Assembly (NCBI RefSeq): GCF_020169335.1
Contig: NZ_JAIEZN010000001.1
Location: forward strand, 1,071,426-1,135,425
DNA: 64,000 nucleotides
Direction of reading: 5' to 3'
Origin: Devosia aquimaris
GTDB lineage: Bacteria; Pseudomonadota; Alphaproteobacteria; Rhizobiales; Devosiaceae
The translations under genes and the position numbers were made by a program. The notes beneath the pieces were generated by a model that saw only the letters and a list, made by a program, of their open reading frames with translations, did no database searches and was not told where the DNA came from. Below are positions 42,119 to 51,237 of this stretch, piece after piece. The first letter of the stretch is position 1; every line of letters begins with the position of its first letter.

Positions 42119-43204
42119 ATGACCAAAGCCGCCGAGATTGACCTGGCCTCAGTGTCCAAGATCTACGGCAAGTCGACAGCCGTCGACGCCATATCGCTCA
42201 AGATCCCGGCCGGAAGCTATTGCTGTCTGCTCGGGCCCTCAGGTTGCGGCAAGTCCTCAACGCTGCGGATGATTGCCGGGCACGAGAGCGTCTCCATCGG
42301 CGACATTCGCCTGGGCAACACCGTGGTCACCAATCTGCCGCCCGCCAAGCGCGGCACGGCCATGATGTTCCAGTCCTATGCGCTGTTCCCCCATCTTGAC
42401 CTCATCGACAATGTCGCCTTCAGCCTCAAGATGGCCGGCGTGCCCACGGTCGAGCGTCGGGCCCGCGCACTTGAGATGCTCAAGCTGATGCAGATGGATG
42501 CCTATGCCGATCGGCGTCCGGCCCAGCTCTCTGGCGGCCAGCAGCAGCGTGTGGCGCTTGCCCGCGCGCTGATCACCGATCCAGAGGCTCTGCTGCTGGA
42601 CGAACCGCTCTCCGCGCTCGATCCTTTCCTCAAGATTCGTATGCGCGCCGAGCTCAAGAAGCTGCAGAAGCGCCTGGGCATCACCTTTGTTCATGTCACC
42701 CATAGCCAGGAAGAGGCCATGGCTCTGGCCGACCTCATCGTGGTGATGAGTGACGGACGCATCGAGCAGGCCGCCGCGCCGCGCGAGGTGTTTGAGCGCC
42801 CCGCCACCGCCTTTGTCGCCCGCTTCATGGGTGACCACAATGTCATCTCAGGCGCCGTGACGGCCGCTGCCGATGGCGGCGTGGAAATCGCCGTCGCCGG
42901 CGGCGGCACCTTCCTGGTGCGCGGCGAGGCCCAGTCCATCGGCGCACCCGCCGACGCCGCTATCCGTACCGACCACGTCCGCATCGGCGAGAGCCCGGTC
43001 AAGGGTCTCGGCTTCACCGGCCTCGTCACCAATGTCGAATACCGCGGCGGCACCGTGAAACTGTCGATCGATGGCGCCGGTGTCGAGGATTTCACAGCGA
43101 TCGTCGATGACGTGAGCTTCTTTTCAATGCCCGTGTCGGTCGGCGACGCGGTGCCAGTGCATTGGGATGCCTCGGACGCCATCGTCCTTGGCCGCCCCAA
43201 TTAG
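42119..43204 (+). CDS. ABC transporter ATP-binding protein, PotA type
   Basis: 361-residue ATPase. Walker [19 protein letters not shown] (about 39-56), Q-loop [11 protein letters not shown], signature [15 protein letters not shown], Walker [13 protein letters not shown] and switch [12 protein letters not shown] are all intact. A C-terminal TOBE-like beta domain follows from about 240. The type serves polyamine, opine or related compound importers. It is first in an operon of six genes: this ATPase, binding protein, two permeases, a racemase and an acetyltransferase. Confidence 0.92.
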   Translation: MTKAAEIDLASVSKIYGKSTAVDAISLKIPAGSYCCLLGPSGCGKSSTLRMIAGHESVSIGDIRLGNTVVTNLPPAKRGTAMMFQSYALFPHLDLIDNVAFSLKMAGVPTVERRARALEMLKLMQMDAYADRRPAQLSGGQQQRVALARALITDPEALLLDEPLSALDPFLKIRMRAELKKLQKRLGITFVHVTHSQEEAMALADLIVVMSDGRIEQAAAPREVFERPATAFVARFMGDHNVISGAVTAAADGGVEIAVAGGGTFLVRGEAQSIGAPADAAIRTDHVRIGESPVKGLGFTGLVTNVEYRGGTVKLSIDGAGVEDFTAIVDDVSFFSMPVSVGDAVPVHWDASDAIVLGRPN

Positions 43205-43229
43205 GTCGAACCACAACAGGGACAAGGCA

Positions 43230-44519
43230 ATGACTGACATGATCAAAAAGACCGGTATCTCCCGCCGCAATCTGCTCAAGACGGGTGCTGCAGCCGTCGC
43301 GGGCGCAGCCGTCGGCTCGGGCGCCATCACTGGCTTCCCCACCATCTGGGCGCAGAACCCGATCACCCTGCGCCAGTTCGGCACAGGCGTGTCCAACCTC
43401 AATGCCATTGCGGAAAAGTGCAAGGAAGACCTTGGCATCACGCTGGAAATGACGGCGACCGACTCCGACGCCGCCGCCCAGCGCGCCGTCACCCAGCCCG
43501 ACAGCTATGACATCGCCGATATCGAGTACTGGATCCTCAAGAAGGTGTTCCCCACCGGCGTTATCCAGCCGATGGAAATCAGCAAGCTGAAGTACTACGA
43601 CAAGATCGTGCCGCTGTTCAAAACCGGCAAGCTCACCCCCGACAGCGTCATCGCCCAGGGTACTGCGCCGCACACTGTCGGCTTCGTCGAAGCCAAGGAC
43701 AGCAAGGAATTCGCCAAGGGCGAAACCGAATACTTCACCATGGTGCCCACCATCTACAATGCCGACACCCTCGGCATTCGTCCGGACCTGGTGGGTCGTG
43801 AGATCACCACCTGGGCCGACATCATGGATCCGGCCTTCAAGGGCAAGACCTCAATCCTGAACATCCCCTCGATCGGCATCATGGACGCTGCCATGATCAT
43901 GGAGGCCATGGGCAACATCACCTATGCCGACAAGGGCAACATGACCACCGAGGAAATCGACAAGACGATCGACTTCCTGATCAAGGCCAAGCAGGACGGC
44001 CAGTTCCGCGCCTTCTGGAAGAGCTTCGACGAAAGCGTCAACCTGATGGCCTCGGGCGAAGTGGTGATCCAGTCCATGTGGTCGCCGGCCGTTGCCGCCG
44101 TCCGCTCCAAGGGCATCGCCTGCAAGTACCAGCCGCTCAAGGAAGGCTATCGCTCCTGGGGTGGTGGTCTGGGTCTTGCTGCCCACCTCGAAGGCGCCCA
44201 GCTCGACGCCGCCTATGAATATATCAACTGGTACACCTCCGGCTGGGTCGGTGGTTACCTCAACCGCCAGGGCTATTACTCGGCCGCCATGGACACCGCC
44301 AAGGAATACATGTCCGAGGATGAGTGGGGCTATTGGATCGAGGGCAAGCCGGCCCAAGGCGAAATCAAGGCCCCCGATGGCACTGTCATGGAAAAGGCCG
44401 GCGCCGTGCGCGATGGCGGCTCGTTCCTGGAACGCATGGGCCATGTCGCCTGCTGGAACTCGGTGATGGACGAAGACCGCTACATGGTCCGCCGCTGGAA
44501 CGAATTCATCGCTTCCTAA
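43230..44519 (+). CDS. Extracellular solute-binding protein, PotD-like, Tat-exported
   Basis: 429-residue binding protein with a twin-arginine signal SRRNLLKTGAAAVAGAAVG (about 11-29) ending near IWAQN. The mature protein is a type II periplasmic fold (DIADIEYWILKK; DLVGREITTWADIMDPAFKGK in parts; TEEIDKTIDFLIKAKQDGQF in overlapping parts), like spermidine/putrescine binders but longer. The ligand is unknown; the linked racemase suggests an amino acid or hydantoin-like nitrogen compound. RBS AACAGGGACAAGG. Confidence 0.9.
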   Translation: MTDMIKKTGISRRNLLKTGAAAVAGAAVGSGAITGFPTIWAQNPITLRQFGTGVSNLNAIAEKCKEDLGITLEMTATDSDAAAQRAVTQPDSYDIADIEYWILKKVFPTGVIQPMEISKLKYYDKIVPLFKTGKLTPDSVIAQGTAPHTVGFVEAKDSKEFAKGETEYFTMVPTIYNADTLGIRPDLVGREITTWADIMDPAFKGKTSILNIPSIGIMDAAMIMEAMGNITYADKGNMTTEEIDKTIDFLIKAKQDGQFRAFWKSFDESVNLMASGEVVIQSMWSPAVAAVRSKGIACKYQPLKEGYRSWGGGLGLAAHLEGAQLDAAYEYINWYTSGWVGGYLNRQGYYSAAMDTAKEYMSEDEWGYWIEGKPAQGEIKAPDGTVMEKAGAVRDGGSFLERMGHVACWNSVMDEDRYMVRRWNEFIAS

Positions 44520-44549
44520 GGCCTCGTCGCTGCATCGATACGAAACGGT

Positions 44550-44570
44550 ACCTCCCCCAACGGGGGAGGT
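44550..44570 (+). promoter_or_regulatory. Intercistronic hairpin after the PotD-like gene
   Basis: Perfect 9-bp stem ACCTCCCCC/GGGGGAGGT around an AAC loop in the 79-base gap before the first permease gene. No U-run follows. Probably an mRNA stabiliser that keeps the binding protein in excess. Confidence 0.6.
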
Positions 44571-44598
44571 CCACTGCGCCCGCAGGAGAACGATTAGC

Positions 44599-45456
44599 AT
44601 GAACAATCTGCTCAGCCGCGCGACGCCCTATCTGCAGGCCACGCCCCTGCTGGTCATTCTCGGCTTCTTCCTGGCGCTGCCCATCCTGCTGCTGCTGGTC
44701 GTCAGCTTCTGGGACTATGATTTCGCCGGCATGTATCCCGGCTTCATGACCTTCAACTACGCCGAGACGCTGGGCAGCTGGGTCACCTGGAAGACCTATG
44801 GCAATACGTTGAAATTTGCTGCCATCGTCTGGGCCATCACCGCCTTCATCGGCTTCTGGGTCGCCTATTTCCTTGCCTTCCACGTGCGCAAGGCTTCGAC
44901 GCAGACCGTACTGTTCCTGGTCTGCACCGTGCCCTTCCTCACTTCGAACATCATCCGCATGATCTCCTGGATTCCGGTGCTGGGGCGCAACGGCCTGGTC
45001 AACTCCGCACTGGTGGGCGCCGGCATTGTCGACCAGCCGGTCGAATGGCTGCTCTACTCCGATTTCGCGGTAATCCTGGCCATGGTGCATCTCTACACGC
45101 TCTTCATGGTCACCCCGATCTTCAACACCATGATGCGCATCGACAAATCCCTGGTCGAGGCCGCCCGCGACGGTGGCGCCAGCGATTGGCAGATCATCTG
45201 GAATGTCATCCTGCCCCTGGCCAAGCCCGGCATCGCTATCGGCAGTATCTTCGTCGTGACGCTGGTCATGGCCGATTTCTCCACCGTTCAGGTGATGAGC
45301 GGCGGCCAGAGTGCTTCTGTGGCGCTGATGATGCGCAACCAGATGAGCCTGCTGCAGTATCCCGCCGCGGCGGCCAACGCCGTCGTTCTGCTGGTTGTGG
45401 TGCTCTCCATGGTCGCAGGCATCCTGCGCATCGTCGACATTCGCAAGGAGCTTTGA
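44599..45456 (+). CDS. ABC transporter permease, PotB type
   Basis: 285-residue membrane subunit with six helices. The EAA loop is seen at EAARDGGASDWQIIWNVILP (about 190-209). Start ATG after CAGGAG. The next permease begins 1 base after its stop. Confidence 0.92.
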   Translation: MNNLLSRATPYLQATPLLVILGFFLALPILLLLVVSFWDYDFAGMYPGFMTFNYAETLGSWVTWKTYGNTLKFAAIVWAITAFIGFWVAYFLAFHVRKASTQTVLFLVCTVPFLTSNIIRMISWIPVLGRNGLVNSALVGAGIVDQPVEWLLYSDFAVILAMVHLYTLFMVTPIFNTMMRIDKSLVEAARDGGASDWQIIWNVILPLAKPGIAIGSIFVVTLVMADFSTVQVMSGGQSASVALMMRNQMSLLQYPAAAANAVVLLVVVLSMVAGILRIVDIRKEL

Positions 45457-45457
45457 G

Positions 45458-46276
45458 ATGGGTCAGGAAAAGCGTTCCCCCGGCTTCTACATCCTCGCCG
45501 CCTTCTTCGTCCTCTTTGTGCTGTTCCTCTATGGCCCGCTCTCGGCCATCTTCATCCTGTCCTTCCAGGGGCCCCAGGGCGGGCTGACCTTTCCGCTCAA
45601 TGGCGTGTCGGTCCGCTGGTTCCAGAACCTGTTTGAGCAGCAGGCCGTCGGCGATTTCGGCGCCAGCTTCTCGCGCTCGCTCACCCTGGGGCTGATGGTC
45701 ATGGCCGCCACCGTCGTCGTCTCGCTCCTGGCGGGCTTGGCGTTCCGCCGCCGCTTCTTCGGCGCCACCCCGCTGTTCTATTTGACGGTGGCCAGCCTCG
45801 TTGTTCCTTCCATCATTGTCTCGCTCGGCATTGGCGTGCTGTTCCAGCAATTGGGCCTGCGCCCGGCCTGGTTCAGCTCGGCCTATGGCGCGCACATGAC
45901 CTGGACGCTGCCGTTCGGCGTGCTCATCATGTTCGCCGTCTTCAACCGCTTTTCGCCCAGCTATGAGGAAGCCGCACGCGACCTTGGCGCCAATTCCTGG
46001 CAGACCTTCCGCCATGTTGTGCTGCCCATGATCGCCCCGAGCCTGATCGGCGTTGGCCTCTTCGGCTTTTCGCTGAGCTATGACGAATTCGCCCGTACAT
46101 TGATGACCTCGGGCAGCTCCAACACCCTGCCGCTCGAGATCTACGGCATGACCACCAATGTCACGACGCCTGTGCTCTATGCCCTCGGCACAGTCACCAC
46201 GGTGTTTTCCTTCCTCATCATCCTGCTGACCGTCGGCATCATCTATTTTATCGGCCAGCGGCGGAGCCGTTCATGA
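45458..46276 (+). CDS. ABC transporter permease, PotC type
   Basis: 272 residues, six helices, with the EAA-type loop EEAARDLGANSWQTFRHVVL (about 169-188). The ATG at 45458 follows AAGGAG; a longer in-frame start within the preceding gene is rejected. It overlaps the racemase gene by ATGA, which argues that the racemase is made together with the transporter. Confidence 0.92.
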   Translation: MGQEKRSPGFYILAAFFVLFVLFLYGPLSAIFILSFQGPQGGLTFPLNGVSVRWFQNLFEQQAVGDFGASFSRSLTLGLMVMAATVVVSLLAGLAFRRRFFGATPLFYLTVASLVVPSIIVSLGIGVLFQQLGLRPAWFSSAYGAHMTWTLPFGVLIMFAVFNRFSPSYEEAARDLGANSWQTFRHVVLPMIAPSLIGVGLFGFSLSYDEFARTLMTSGSSNTLPLEIYGMTTNVTTPVLYALGTVTTVFSFLIILLTVGIIYFIGQRRSRS

Positions 46277-47007
46277 GCCGCATCCTCGTCGTCAATCCCA
46301 ACACCACGACCTCGATGACGCTCACCATCGCCGCCGCGGCGCGGCTGGTGGCAGCCGGCGATACCGAGATCATTCCAGCCACCTCAGCCATGGGGCCAGC
46401 CTCCATTGAGGGCTATTATGACGAGGCCTTTGCACTGCCGGGCCTCTTGGCCGAAATCGCCGCCGCCGAGCGCCAAGGCGCAGATGCCGCCGTCATCGCC
46501 TGCTTTGACGACACCGGCCTCGACGCCGCCCGCGCCATGGCCCATATCCCGGTGGTCGGCATTTGCGAGGCGGCGCTTGCCACCGCCGCCATGATCGCCA
46601 AGCGCTTCACCGTCGTCACCACAATGGAGCGCTCCCGCGTGCCCATTGAGGAACTCGCCCATCGCTATGGACACGCCGGCAAGGCCCGTATCCGCGCCGC
46701 CAATATTGCCGTGCTCGCACTTGAAGATCCCAATTCCGGAGCACGCGACCGGCTGCGCAACGAGATCGTCCGCGCCATTGCCGAGGACAGTGCCGAGGCC
46801 ATCGTGCTCGGTTGCGCCGGCATGGCCGATCTAGCCCATACGCTGAGCCTTGAATTCGGTCTTCCGGTGATCGATGGCGTTGGTGCGGCGGTCAAGCAAG
46901 CCGAGGCCCTCGTCGCCCTGGGCCTGCGCACCAGCAAGCGCGGGGCCTATGCACCGCCCGTGCCAAAGGCCTATATGGGGGCCCTTTCGGAGTTTGCCCC
47001 CGCGTGA
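46273..47007 (+). CDS. Asp/Glu/hydantoin racemase family protein
   Basis: 244-residue two-lobe racemase. The N-terminus RILVVNPNTTTSMT (about 3-16) is the HyuE/AllR-type signature, and the two catalytic cysteines lie in VIACFDDTGLD (Cys about 76) and IVLGCAGMADL (Cys about 182). Members racemise hydantoins, allantoin or acidic amino acids. It follows the importer with a 4-base overlap and is followed by an acetyltransferase with a GTGA overlap; import of a chiral nitrogen compound and its racemisation is inferred. Confidence 0.88.
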   Translation: MSRILVVNPNTTTSMTLTIAAAARLVAAGDTEIIPATSAMGPASIEGYYDEAFALPGLLAEIAAAERQGADAAVIACFDDTGLDAARAMAHIPVVGICEAALATAAMIAKRFTVVTTMERSRVPIEELAHRYGHAGKARIRAANIAVLALEDPNSGARDRLRNEIVRAIAEDSAEAIVLGCAGMADLAHTLSLEFGLPVIDGVGAAVKQAEALVALGLRTSKRGAYAPPVPKAYMGALSEFAPA

Positions 47008-47813
47008 CTCGCACAATCCGCAATCTGACCTTGCCAGAGTTGGAAACCCTGCTCGACTGGGCCGCAGCTGAAGGCTGGAACCCCGGTCTCTCCGATGCCA
47101 ACGCCTTTTATGCCGCCGATCCCAAAGGGTTCCTCGGCGCCTTTGTCGACGGCCAGATGGTCGCCGGCATCGCTGCCGTTGCCTATGACGATACCTATGG
47201 CTTCATCGGCCTCTATATCTGCCAGCCGCAATGGCGCGGGCAGGGGCATGGCAAGGCCGTCTGGGACGCCGCCATGGACTATCTCGGCACCCGCACCATC
47301 GGCCTTGATGGCGTGCCCGAACAGCAGGCCAACTATGCAAGCATGGGCTTCGTGACCGCCTATGAGACCATCCGCATGTCCGGCACGCTGCGCCCGGCCA
47401 CTGTGCCGCCAGTCGAGCCGGCACTGACAGCAGACCGGATCATCGCCATGGATCGCCAGTGCTTTCCCGCGGCCCGCCCGGCGTTCCTGGAGCAATGGTT
47501 CGCAGCGCCGAATACGCCGCTGGCCATTGCCCGACAGGGGGAGTTGGAAGGCTATGGCGTGTTGCGCCCTTGCCGCGATGCCCGCAAGCTCGGTCCGCTC
47601 TTCGCGCCCGGCACCGTTGCTGCAATCAACCTGCTCGAGCAGATCGAAGGCCCCATTCATCTCGACGTGCCCGCTAGGCAGACCGCGTGGCTGGCGGCGC
47701 TGGAAGCCCGTGGCTTCGTCGCCGGCTTCCGCACCGCCCGCATGTATCGCGGCACCCCGCCAGACATCGATCAGGCACGAGTCTATGCCGTCACCAGTCT
47801 CGAAATGGGCTGA
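47004..47813 (+). CDS. GNAT family N-acetyltransferase
   Basis: 269 residues. The N-terminal GNAT domain has the acetyl-CoA loop QWRGQGHGKAVWDAAMDYL (about 75-93; R-G-x-G-x-G/A type) and a beta-strand IGLDGVPEQQANYASMGF. The C-terminal half (about 135-269) matches the extra domain of YitF-like two-part GNATs (AcqCFP, NLLEQIEGPIHLDVP). The start is GTG overlapping the racemase stop. The acceptor is unknown; given the operon it may acetylate the imported amine or amino acid. Confidence 0.86.
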   Translation: MTRTIRNLTLPELETLLDWAAAEGWNPGLSDANAFYAADPKGFLGAFVDGQMVAGIAAVAYDDTYGFIGLYICQPQWRGQGHGKAVWDAAMDYLGTRTIGLDGVPEQQANYASMGFVTAYETIRMSGTLRPATVPPVEPALTADRIIAMDRQCFPAARPAFLEQWFAAPNTPLAIARQGELEGYGVLRPCRDARKLGPLFAPGTVAAINLLEQIEGPIHLDVPARQTAWLAALEARGFVAGFRTARMYRGTPPDIDQARVYAVTSLEMG

Positions 47814-47830
47814 GCGCGACGGGGCTGCCC

Positions 47831-48412
47831 TCAGGTCAGCCGACCATCTTTCAGCGCCTGCATGATCCAGTCGCGATAGCGCTGCTCTTTGTCATTGATC
47901 TCGGGAACGACCTTGGACGCTTCCTGCATAAAGAACAGATAGTCGCGACCCATGTCCTGGCCGCGGCGCGTGTGCATGTCGAGCGCCACATCAGGAATCT
48001 CTGGCAGGTTCTCGCCCAGTTCCATTGACCGCTTGGCCCAGTTGACCATGTCGTCGGATGTACGGTCCTTGGTCGATCCAGCCAGCACGCGAATGGCATG
48101 CGCCGCAAAGAGAAAACGATCCCCGCTGGGGCGCGGATAGCGCTTGTGCTGCTGATAGAGCGTCTCCACCAGCACCGGCGCCTGCGGATTGCCCATGCCA
48201 ATGTCCTCGACCGCGATCACGCAAAGGCGTGACCACAGCATTTCCTCCATTTCTGGGCTGGTCACATACATTTCCCAGCCCAGCAGCAGCACATTGTCCA
48301 CCAGCCCGCGACGCAGGCACTTCTGTAGCGCCGAAATCACCTCGTCGGCCGCCAGCCCATGTTCTGTCGTTGTGCGCTGCCACGGATCGGGCGGCTGCTG
48401 TACCTTGACCAT
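47831..48412 (-). CDS. Stand-alone RarA/MgsA C-terminal-like domain protein
   Basis: About 193 residues. ADEVISALQKCLRRGLVDNV and LWSRLCVIAVEDIGMGNPQA (about 75-94) align in order with the C-terminal collar/tetramerisation region of the AAA+ protein RarA (E. coli DLISALHKSVRGS... and AIASEDVGNADPRA), but no ATPase domain is present and the gene starts at the GATase stop (TGATG). It is the last gene of a minus-strand operon with cytidine deaminase, a LacI regulator and a GATase-like protein. The function is unknown; the context suggests nucleotide or nucleoside metabolism rather than replication-fork repair. Confidence 0.75.
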   Translation of the reverse strand: MVKVQQPPDPWQRTTTEHGLAADEVISALQKCLRRGLVDNVLLLGWEMYVTSPEMEEMLWSRLCVIAVEDIGMGNPQAPVLVETLYQQHKRYPRPSGDRFLFAAHAIRVLAGSTKDRTSDDMVNWAKRSMELGENLPEIPDVALDMHTRRGQDMGRDYLFFMQEASKVVPEINDKEQRYRDWIMQALKDGRLT

Positions 48413-49167
48413 CAGTTCTCTCCCGCCGCCCAGCCAACCATCTGCGACCACAGCCGGCCATAGCCGCTCCAGTCCACAAACGGGGGTGGCGCCCAATGCG
48501 GTCCACAATCGGACGCAAAGGCCACCGAGCGGCCTTTGCCGAAGCCGCCGGCGACAATGAGCGGATCGGCACCCACGGTCGCGACCACATTGGCGCCCGG
48601 CTTGGCCGTGATCTGATTATAGCCGAGAAGGGCCGGCCAGGCTTGGTCGAGCCCTGCCACGATGGCATGGTCACCCGCCACAACCTTTGGCAGCACGCCC
48701 TGCGGGCACTCGACCCGGTCGTCGCGGTGAAACAGCGTCACCGGCAGCGCTTCCTCGATTGCCGTGCCAGCATATTGCCCCTTGGCCTCGATTCCCTGAA
48801 ATGTCAGATACCCGCCGACCATCACAAAGCCGCCGCCAGCCGCCACATAATCACGTATCGCATGAAGTCTGTTCGGCAACACCTTGGAGCGACTAAAGGT
48901 GTCGGGATGCAGCAGCAGCGTGTTGGCGCCGATGTCGGAGAGAATGACACAATCGAATTCCGCCAGCGCCTCCGGCGTCGATGGAAAATCCCGAGCCGCC
49001 ACATGGGCCGGCTGATAGGTCACGCTCCAGCCATCGGCCTCGAGCGCGTCCCTCAGCCAGCGCACCCCTTCGGCATATTCGGTGGTGGTAAAACTGTCGA
49101 AACCCTTCTGGTGGATGGAGTGGACCGTCCAGGATTCCCCGGCGATCAGGACGCGACGCAAACTCAT
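48412..49167 (-). CDS. Glutamine amidotransferase-like (ThuA/GATase-fold) protein
   Basis: About 251 residues. A class I GATase-like fold is suggested by RRVLIAGESWTVHS, EFDCVILSDIGANTLLL and YVAAGGGFVMVGGYLTFQG; the glycine-rich turn replaces the Cys nucleophile region, so amidotransferase activity is doubtful. It resembles proteins annotated as cytoplasmic glutamine-amidotransferase-like. The ATG at 49167 overlaps the LacI-type gene's stop (TGATG), and the RarA-like gene follows in the same way. Function unknown. Confidence 0.72.
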   Translation of the reverse strand: MSLRRVLIAGESWTVHSIHQKGFDSFTTTEYAEGVRWLRDALEADGWSVTYQPAHVAARDFPSTPEALAEFDCVILSDIGANTLLLHPDTFSRSKVLPNRLHAIRDYVAAGGGFVMVGGYLTFQGIEAKGQYAGTAIEEALPVTLFHRDDRVECPQGVLPKVVAGDHAIVAGLDQAWPALLGYNQITAKPGANVVATVGADPLIVAGGFGKGRSVAFASDCGPHWAPPPFVDWSGYGRLWSQMVGWAAGEN

Positions 49168-50177
49168 CAAATGCTCCTGGAGTGAAATGGGGCCACCGAC
49201 CGCCGCACCACCAGGTCGACGGGCAGGCGGGTCAATGGGGCGGCAGCAATGCCGTTAAGAAGCGCCATCAACTGGTCCACCGCCATGCGGCCCATCTCGG
49301 CCACGGGCTGGCGCACCGTGGTCAGCGGCGGATTGACCATTTCGGCAAATGGCATGTCGTCAAATCCGACCAGCGACATGTCCAGCGGCACTGACAGGCC
49401 GGCATTCTGCAGCGCCTGCAACACGCCGACCGCCAGGTAGTCCGAACAGGCAAAAATGGCGCTCGGTGTTCTGGCCTGCGCCAATATCGTCTCGGTCGCT
49501 GCGCGACCAAAACTGCGACTGTAATCGTGCAGCATCACGTCGCCTTCCTGGACGGCAAAGCCCGCCTCGGCCATGGCCCGTTCATAGCCCGCAAGCCGCT
49601 CGCGTACGCTCATCAGCCCAGGTGGTCCGCCAATCAGCGCAATGTGTCGGTGCCCGGCGGCAATCAGATGCTGGGTCGCGCGATAGGCGCCAACTTCGTT
49701 CTCGACGAATACACGCGACAGGCCAACGCCCGGCACGTCCTCATCCATCAGAACCACCTTGTCGTCTTCGCCAAGTAGTCGGGCCAGCGAACCGTCGTCG
49801 GGCCGATTGCTCATCAGGATCAACCCATCGACATGGCGATCGCGCATGCGGCGAATGGCTTCGATCTCGCGGGCCCGGTCGCCATGGGTGGATGTCATAT
49901 AGACCGCGTAGCCATATCGTTCCGCCTGCGCTTCCACCACAGCCGCTAGCTGCGCGAAGAAAGGATTGCCGATGTCCGGGGTCACCAGACCGATAGCCTC
50001 GGCGCGTCCTGTGGACAGGCGCTTGGCCAGCAGGTTCGGGCGATAATCCAGTTGTTGGATGGCTGCATCAATCCGTTCGCGCGTGGACGCGGGCAGGGCG
50101 ATATTGTTGTTGAGATAGCGCGACACCGTGGTCGGCGAAACGCCAGCCGCCGCCGCCACATCGCTCAGCGTCGCCAT
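49167..50177 (-). CDS. LacI family transcriptional regulator
   Basis: 336 residues. The DNA-binding region is classic: ATLSDVAAAAGVSPTTVSRY (about 2-21) with the hinge helix PNLLAKRLSTGRA. The rest is a periplasmic-binding-like ligand domain (IGLVTPDIGNPFFAQL; DGLILMSNRPDDGS; SLVGFDDMPFAEMVNPPLTT in overlapping parts), as in ribose/purine sensors. ATG 50177 follows AAGGAG. It lies 40 bases downstream of the cytidine deaminase gene, and a GTAAAnCGnTTTAC operator sits in front of the divergent nucleoside operon. Confidence 0.92.
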   Translation of the reverse strand: MATLSDVAAAAGVSPTTVSRYLNNNIALPASTRERIDAAIQQLDYRPNLLAKRLSTGRAEAIGLVTPDIGNPFFAQLAAVVEAQAERYGYAVYMTSTHGDRAREIEAIRRMRDRHVDGLILMSNRPDDGSLARLLGEDDKVVLMDEDVPGVGLSRVFVENEVGAYRATQHLIAAGHRHIALIGGPPGLMSVRERLAGYERAMAEAGFAVQEGDVMLHDYSRSFGRAATETILAQARTPSAIFACSDYLAVGVLQALQNAGLSVPLDMSLVGFDDMPFAEMVNPPLTTVRQPVAEMGRMAVDQLMALLNGIAAAPLTRLPVDLVVRRSVAPFHSRSI

Positions 50178-50217
50178 GCCAGCTCCTTGCCTGCCGCTGT
50201 CGCCGGCCAACGCACCA

Positions 50218-51135
50218 TCAGGGGCTCCAACCCACCACAGTCAAACCGACGCCAGGGGCGATTGCGGCCAGCAATTCGGCGGTGCTGCGCCTGTAGTCGA
50301 CGGCACCTTGGACGACACAACCCAATGTGGCGCCTGTGATGTCACTGTATCGGTACCCACGAGCAAGTAAATCGACGATCGCACCTTGCAGTGGGGATAT
50401 GCTTGGATTGAACGCAACACTTTCGATAGCGCTGCCGGTGACCCATTGCCCGTCGGCGAGCTCCAGCATTACAGCGCCGGGGCAGCCGCTATACGGCGTG
50501 TGTGAGCGCTGCCCAGCAGCCAGCAAGGCGGGCGGCACGCTTTCCGTGCTCCGCACCTCTGGCCAGTTGATCGCACCAGCCACGGCGCCAGTCTGGCCTA
50601 AATAGGCTGGGTCAAATGGCCAAGGGTAGAGTGCGCTCAGCGGCAGGCTATGGCCAAGCGGGTCGATCAGCAGCAACGACGGGCCACCAGCAAATTCGGA
50701 GAGATACTGTCGGCAGTGGGCGCAGGGATGGGCCTCGCCGATGGCGATCACGCACAGCCGCGTGCCGCTATTGAACGCCCGCGTTGCTACAAAGCCCTCG
50801 CCATGCAGCGTGGTGCCCAGATGCGTGCCGGGGAACTCCACATTGCCGCCAAACACCAGGTTGCCGCTCTCCGCCTCAAGCCCGATGGCACCGACCAGGA
50901 AGTTGGAGATCGGCGGCTGTGCCAACCCTTTGGCGAAGTCGAGCAGAAGCAGCATCAAATCCGTGACGGAGCCGATGGCGTGGCGGGCGATGAGGTCCTG
51001 CGCATCGGCGCCACTCATGATGCCGTCGTGGAGCACTGCGGCTGCGTCTGCAACCAACGCCGCTCTAGCGGCTTCAGAATAGCGGGCGAGGCGGGTCGGC
51101 ACGGCCATGTCAGCGACAAAGGGATTGCTGCTCAT
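50218..51135 (-). CDS. cdd: Cytidine deaminase, long (E. coli Cdd-like) form
   Basis: 305 residues, the two-domain dimeric type. Zinc and catalytic residues appear as THLGTTLHGEG (His111, Glu113) and HPCAHCRQYL (Cys138, Cys141), with the same spacing as His102/Glu104/Cys129/Cys132 of E. coli Cdd; the middle residue is Gly rather than Ala. The C-terminal catalytically silent half has RSHTPYSGCPGAVML. It deaminates (deoxy)cytidine to uridine. ATG 51135 is chosen; a longer frame upstream would run through the divergent regulatory region. First gene of the minus-strand operon. Confidence 0.92.
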   Translation of the reverse strand: MSSNPFVADMAVPTRLARYSEAARAALVADAAAVLHDGIMSGADAQDLIARHAIGSVTDLMLLLLDFAKGLAQPPISNFLVGAIGLEAESGNLVFGGNVEFPGTHLGTTLHGEGFVATRAFNSGTRLCVIAIGEAHPCAHCRQYLSEFAGGPSLLLIDPLGHSLPLSALYPWPFDPAYLGQTGAVAGAINWPEVRSTESVPPALLAAGQRSHTPYSGCPGAVMLELADGQWVTGSAIESVAFNPSISPLQGAIVDLLARGYRYSDITGATLGCVVQGAVDYRRSTAELLAAIAPGVGLTVVGWSP

Positions 51136-51199
51136 CGGCCCGGGTTCCCGCTGTGTGCGCTGCGCATGGTTGCTACCCACTTGTGCGATTTTCGAAACC

Positions 51200-51237
51200 G
51201 CATATGATTTAGGCAATGGCCCATTGACAGCATATGA
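51200..51237. promoter_or_regulatory. Symmetric element: two GCATATGA repeats around a palindrome
   Basis: GCATATGA occurs at 51200-51207 and 51230-51237, exactly 30 bases apart (about three helical turns). Between them lies the palindrome CAATGGCCCATTG (51214-51226), which overlaps the -35 of the plus-strand promoter. The layout suggests a binding site for an additional regulator. Confidence 0.45.
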
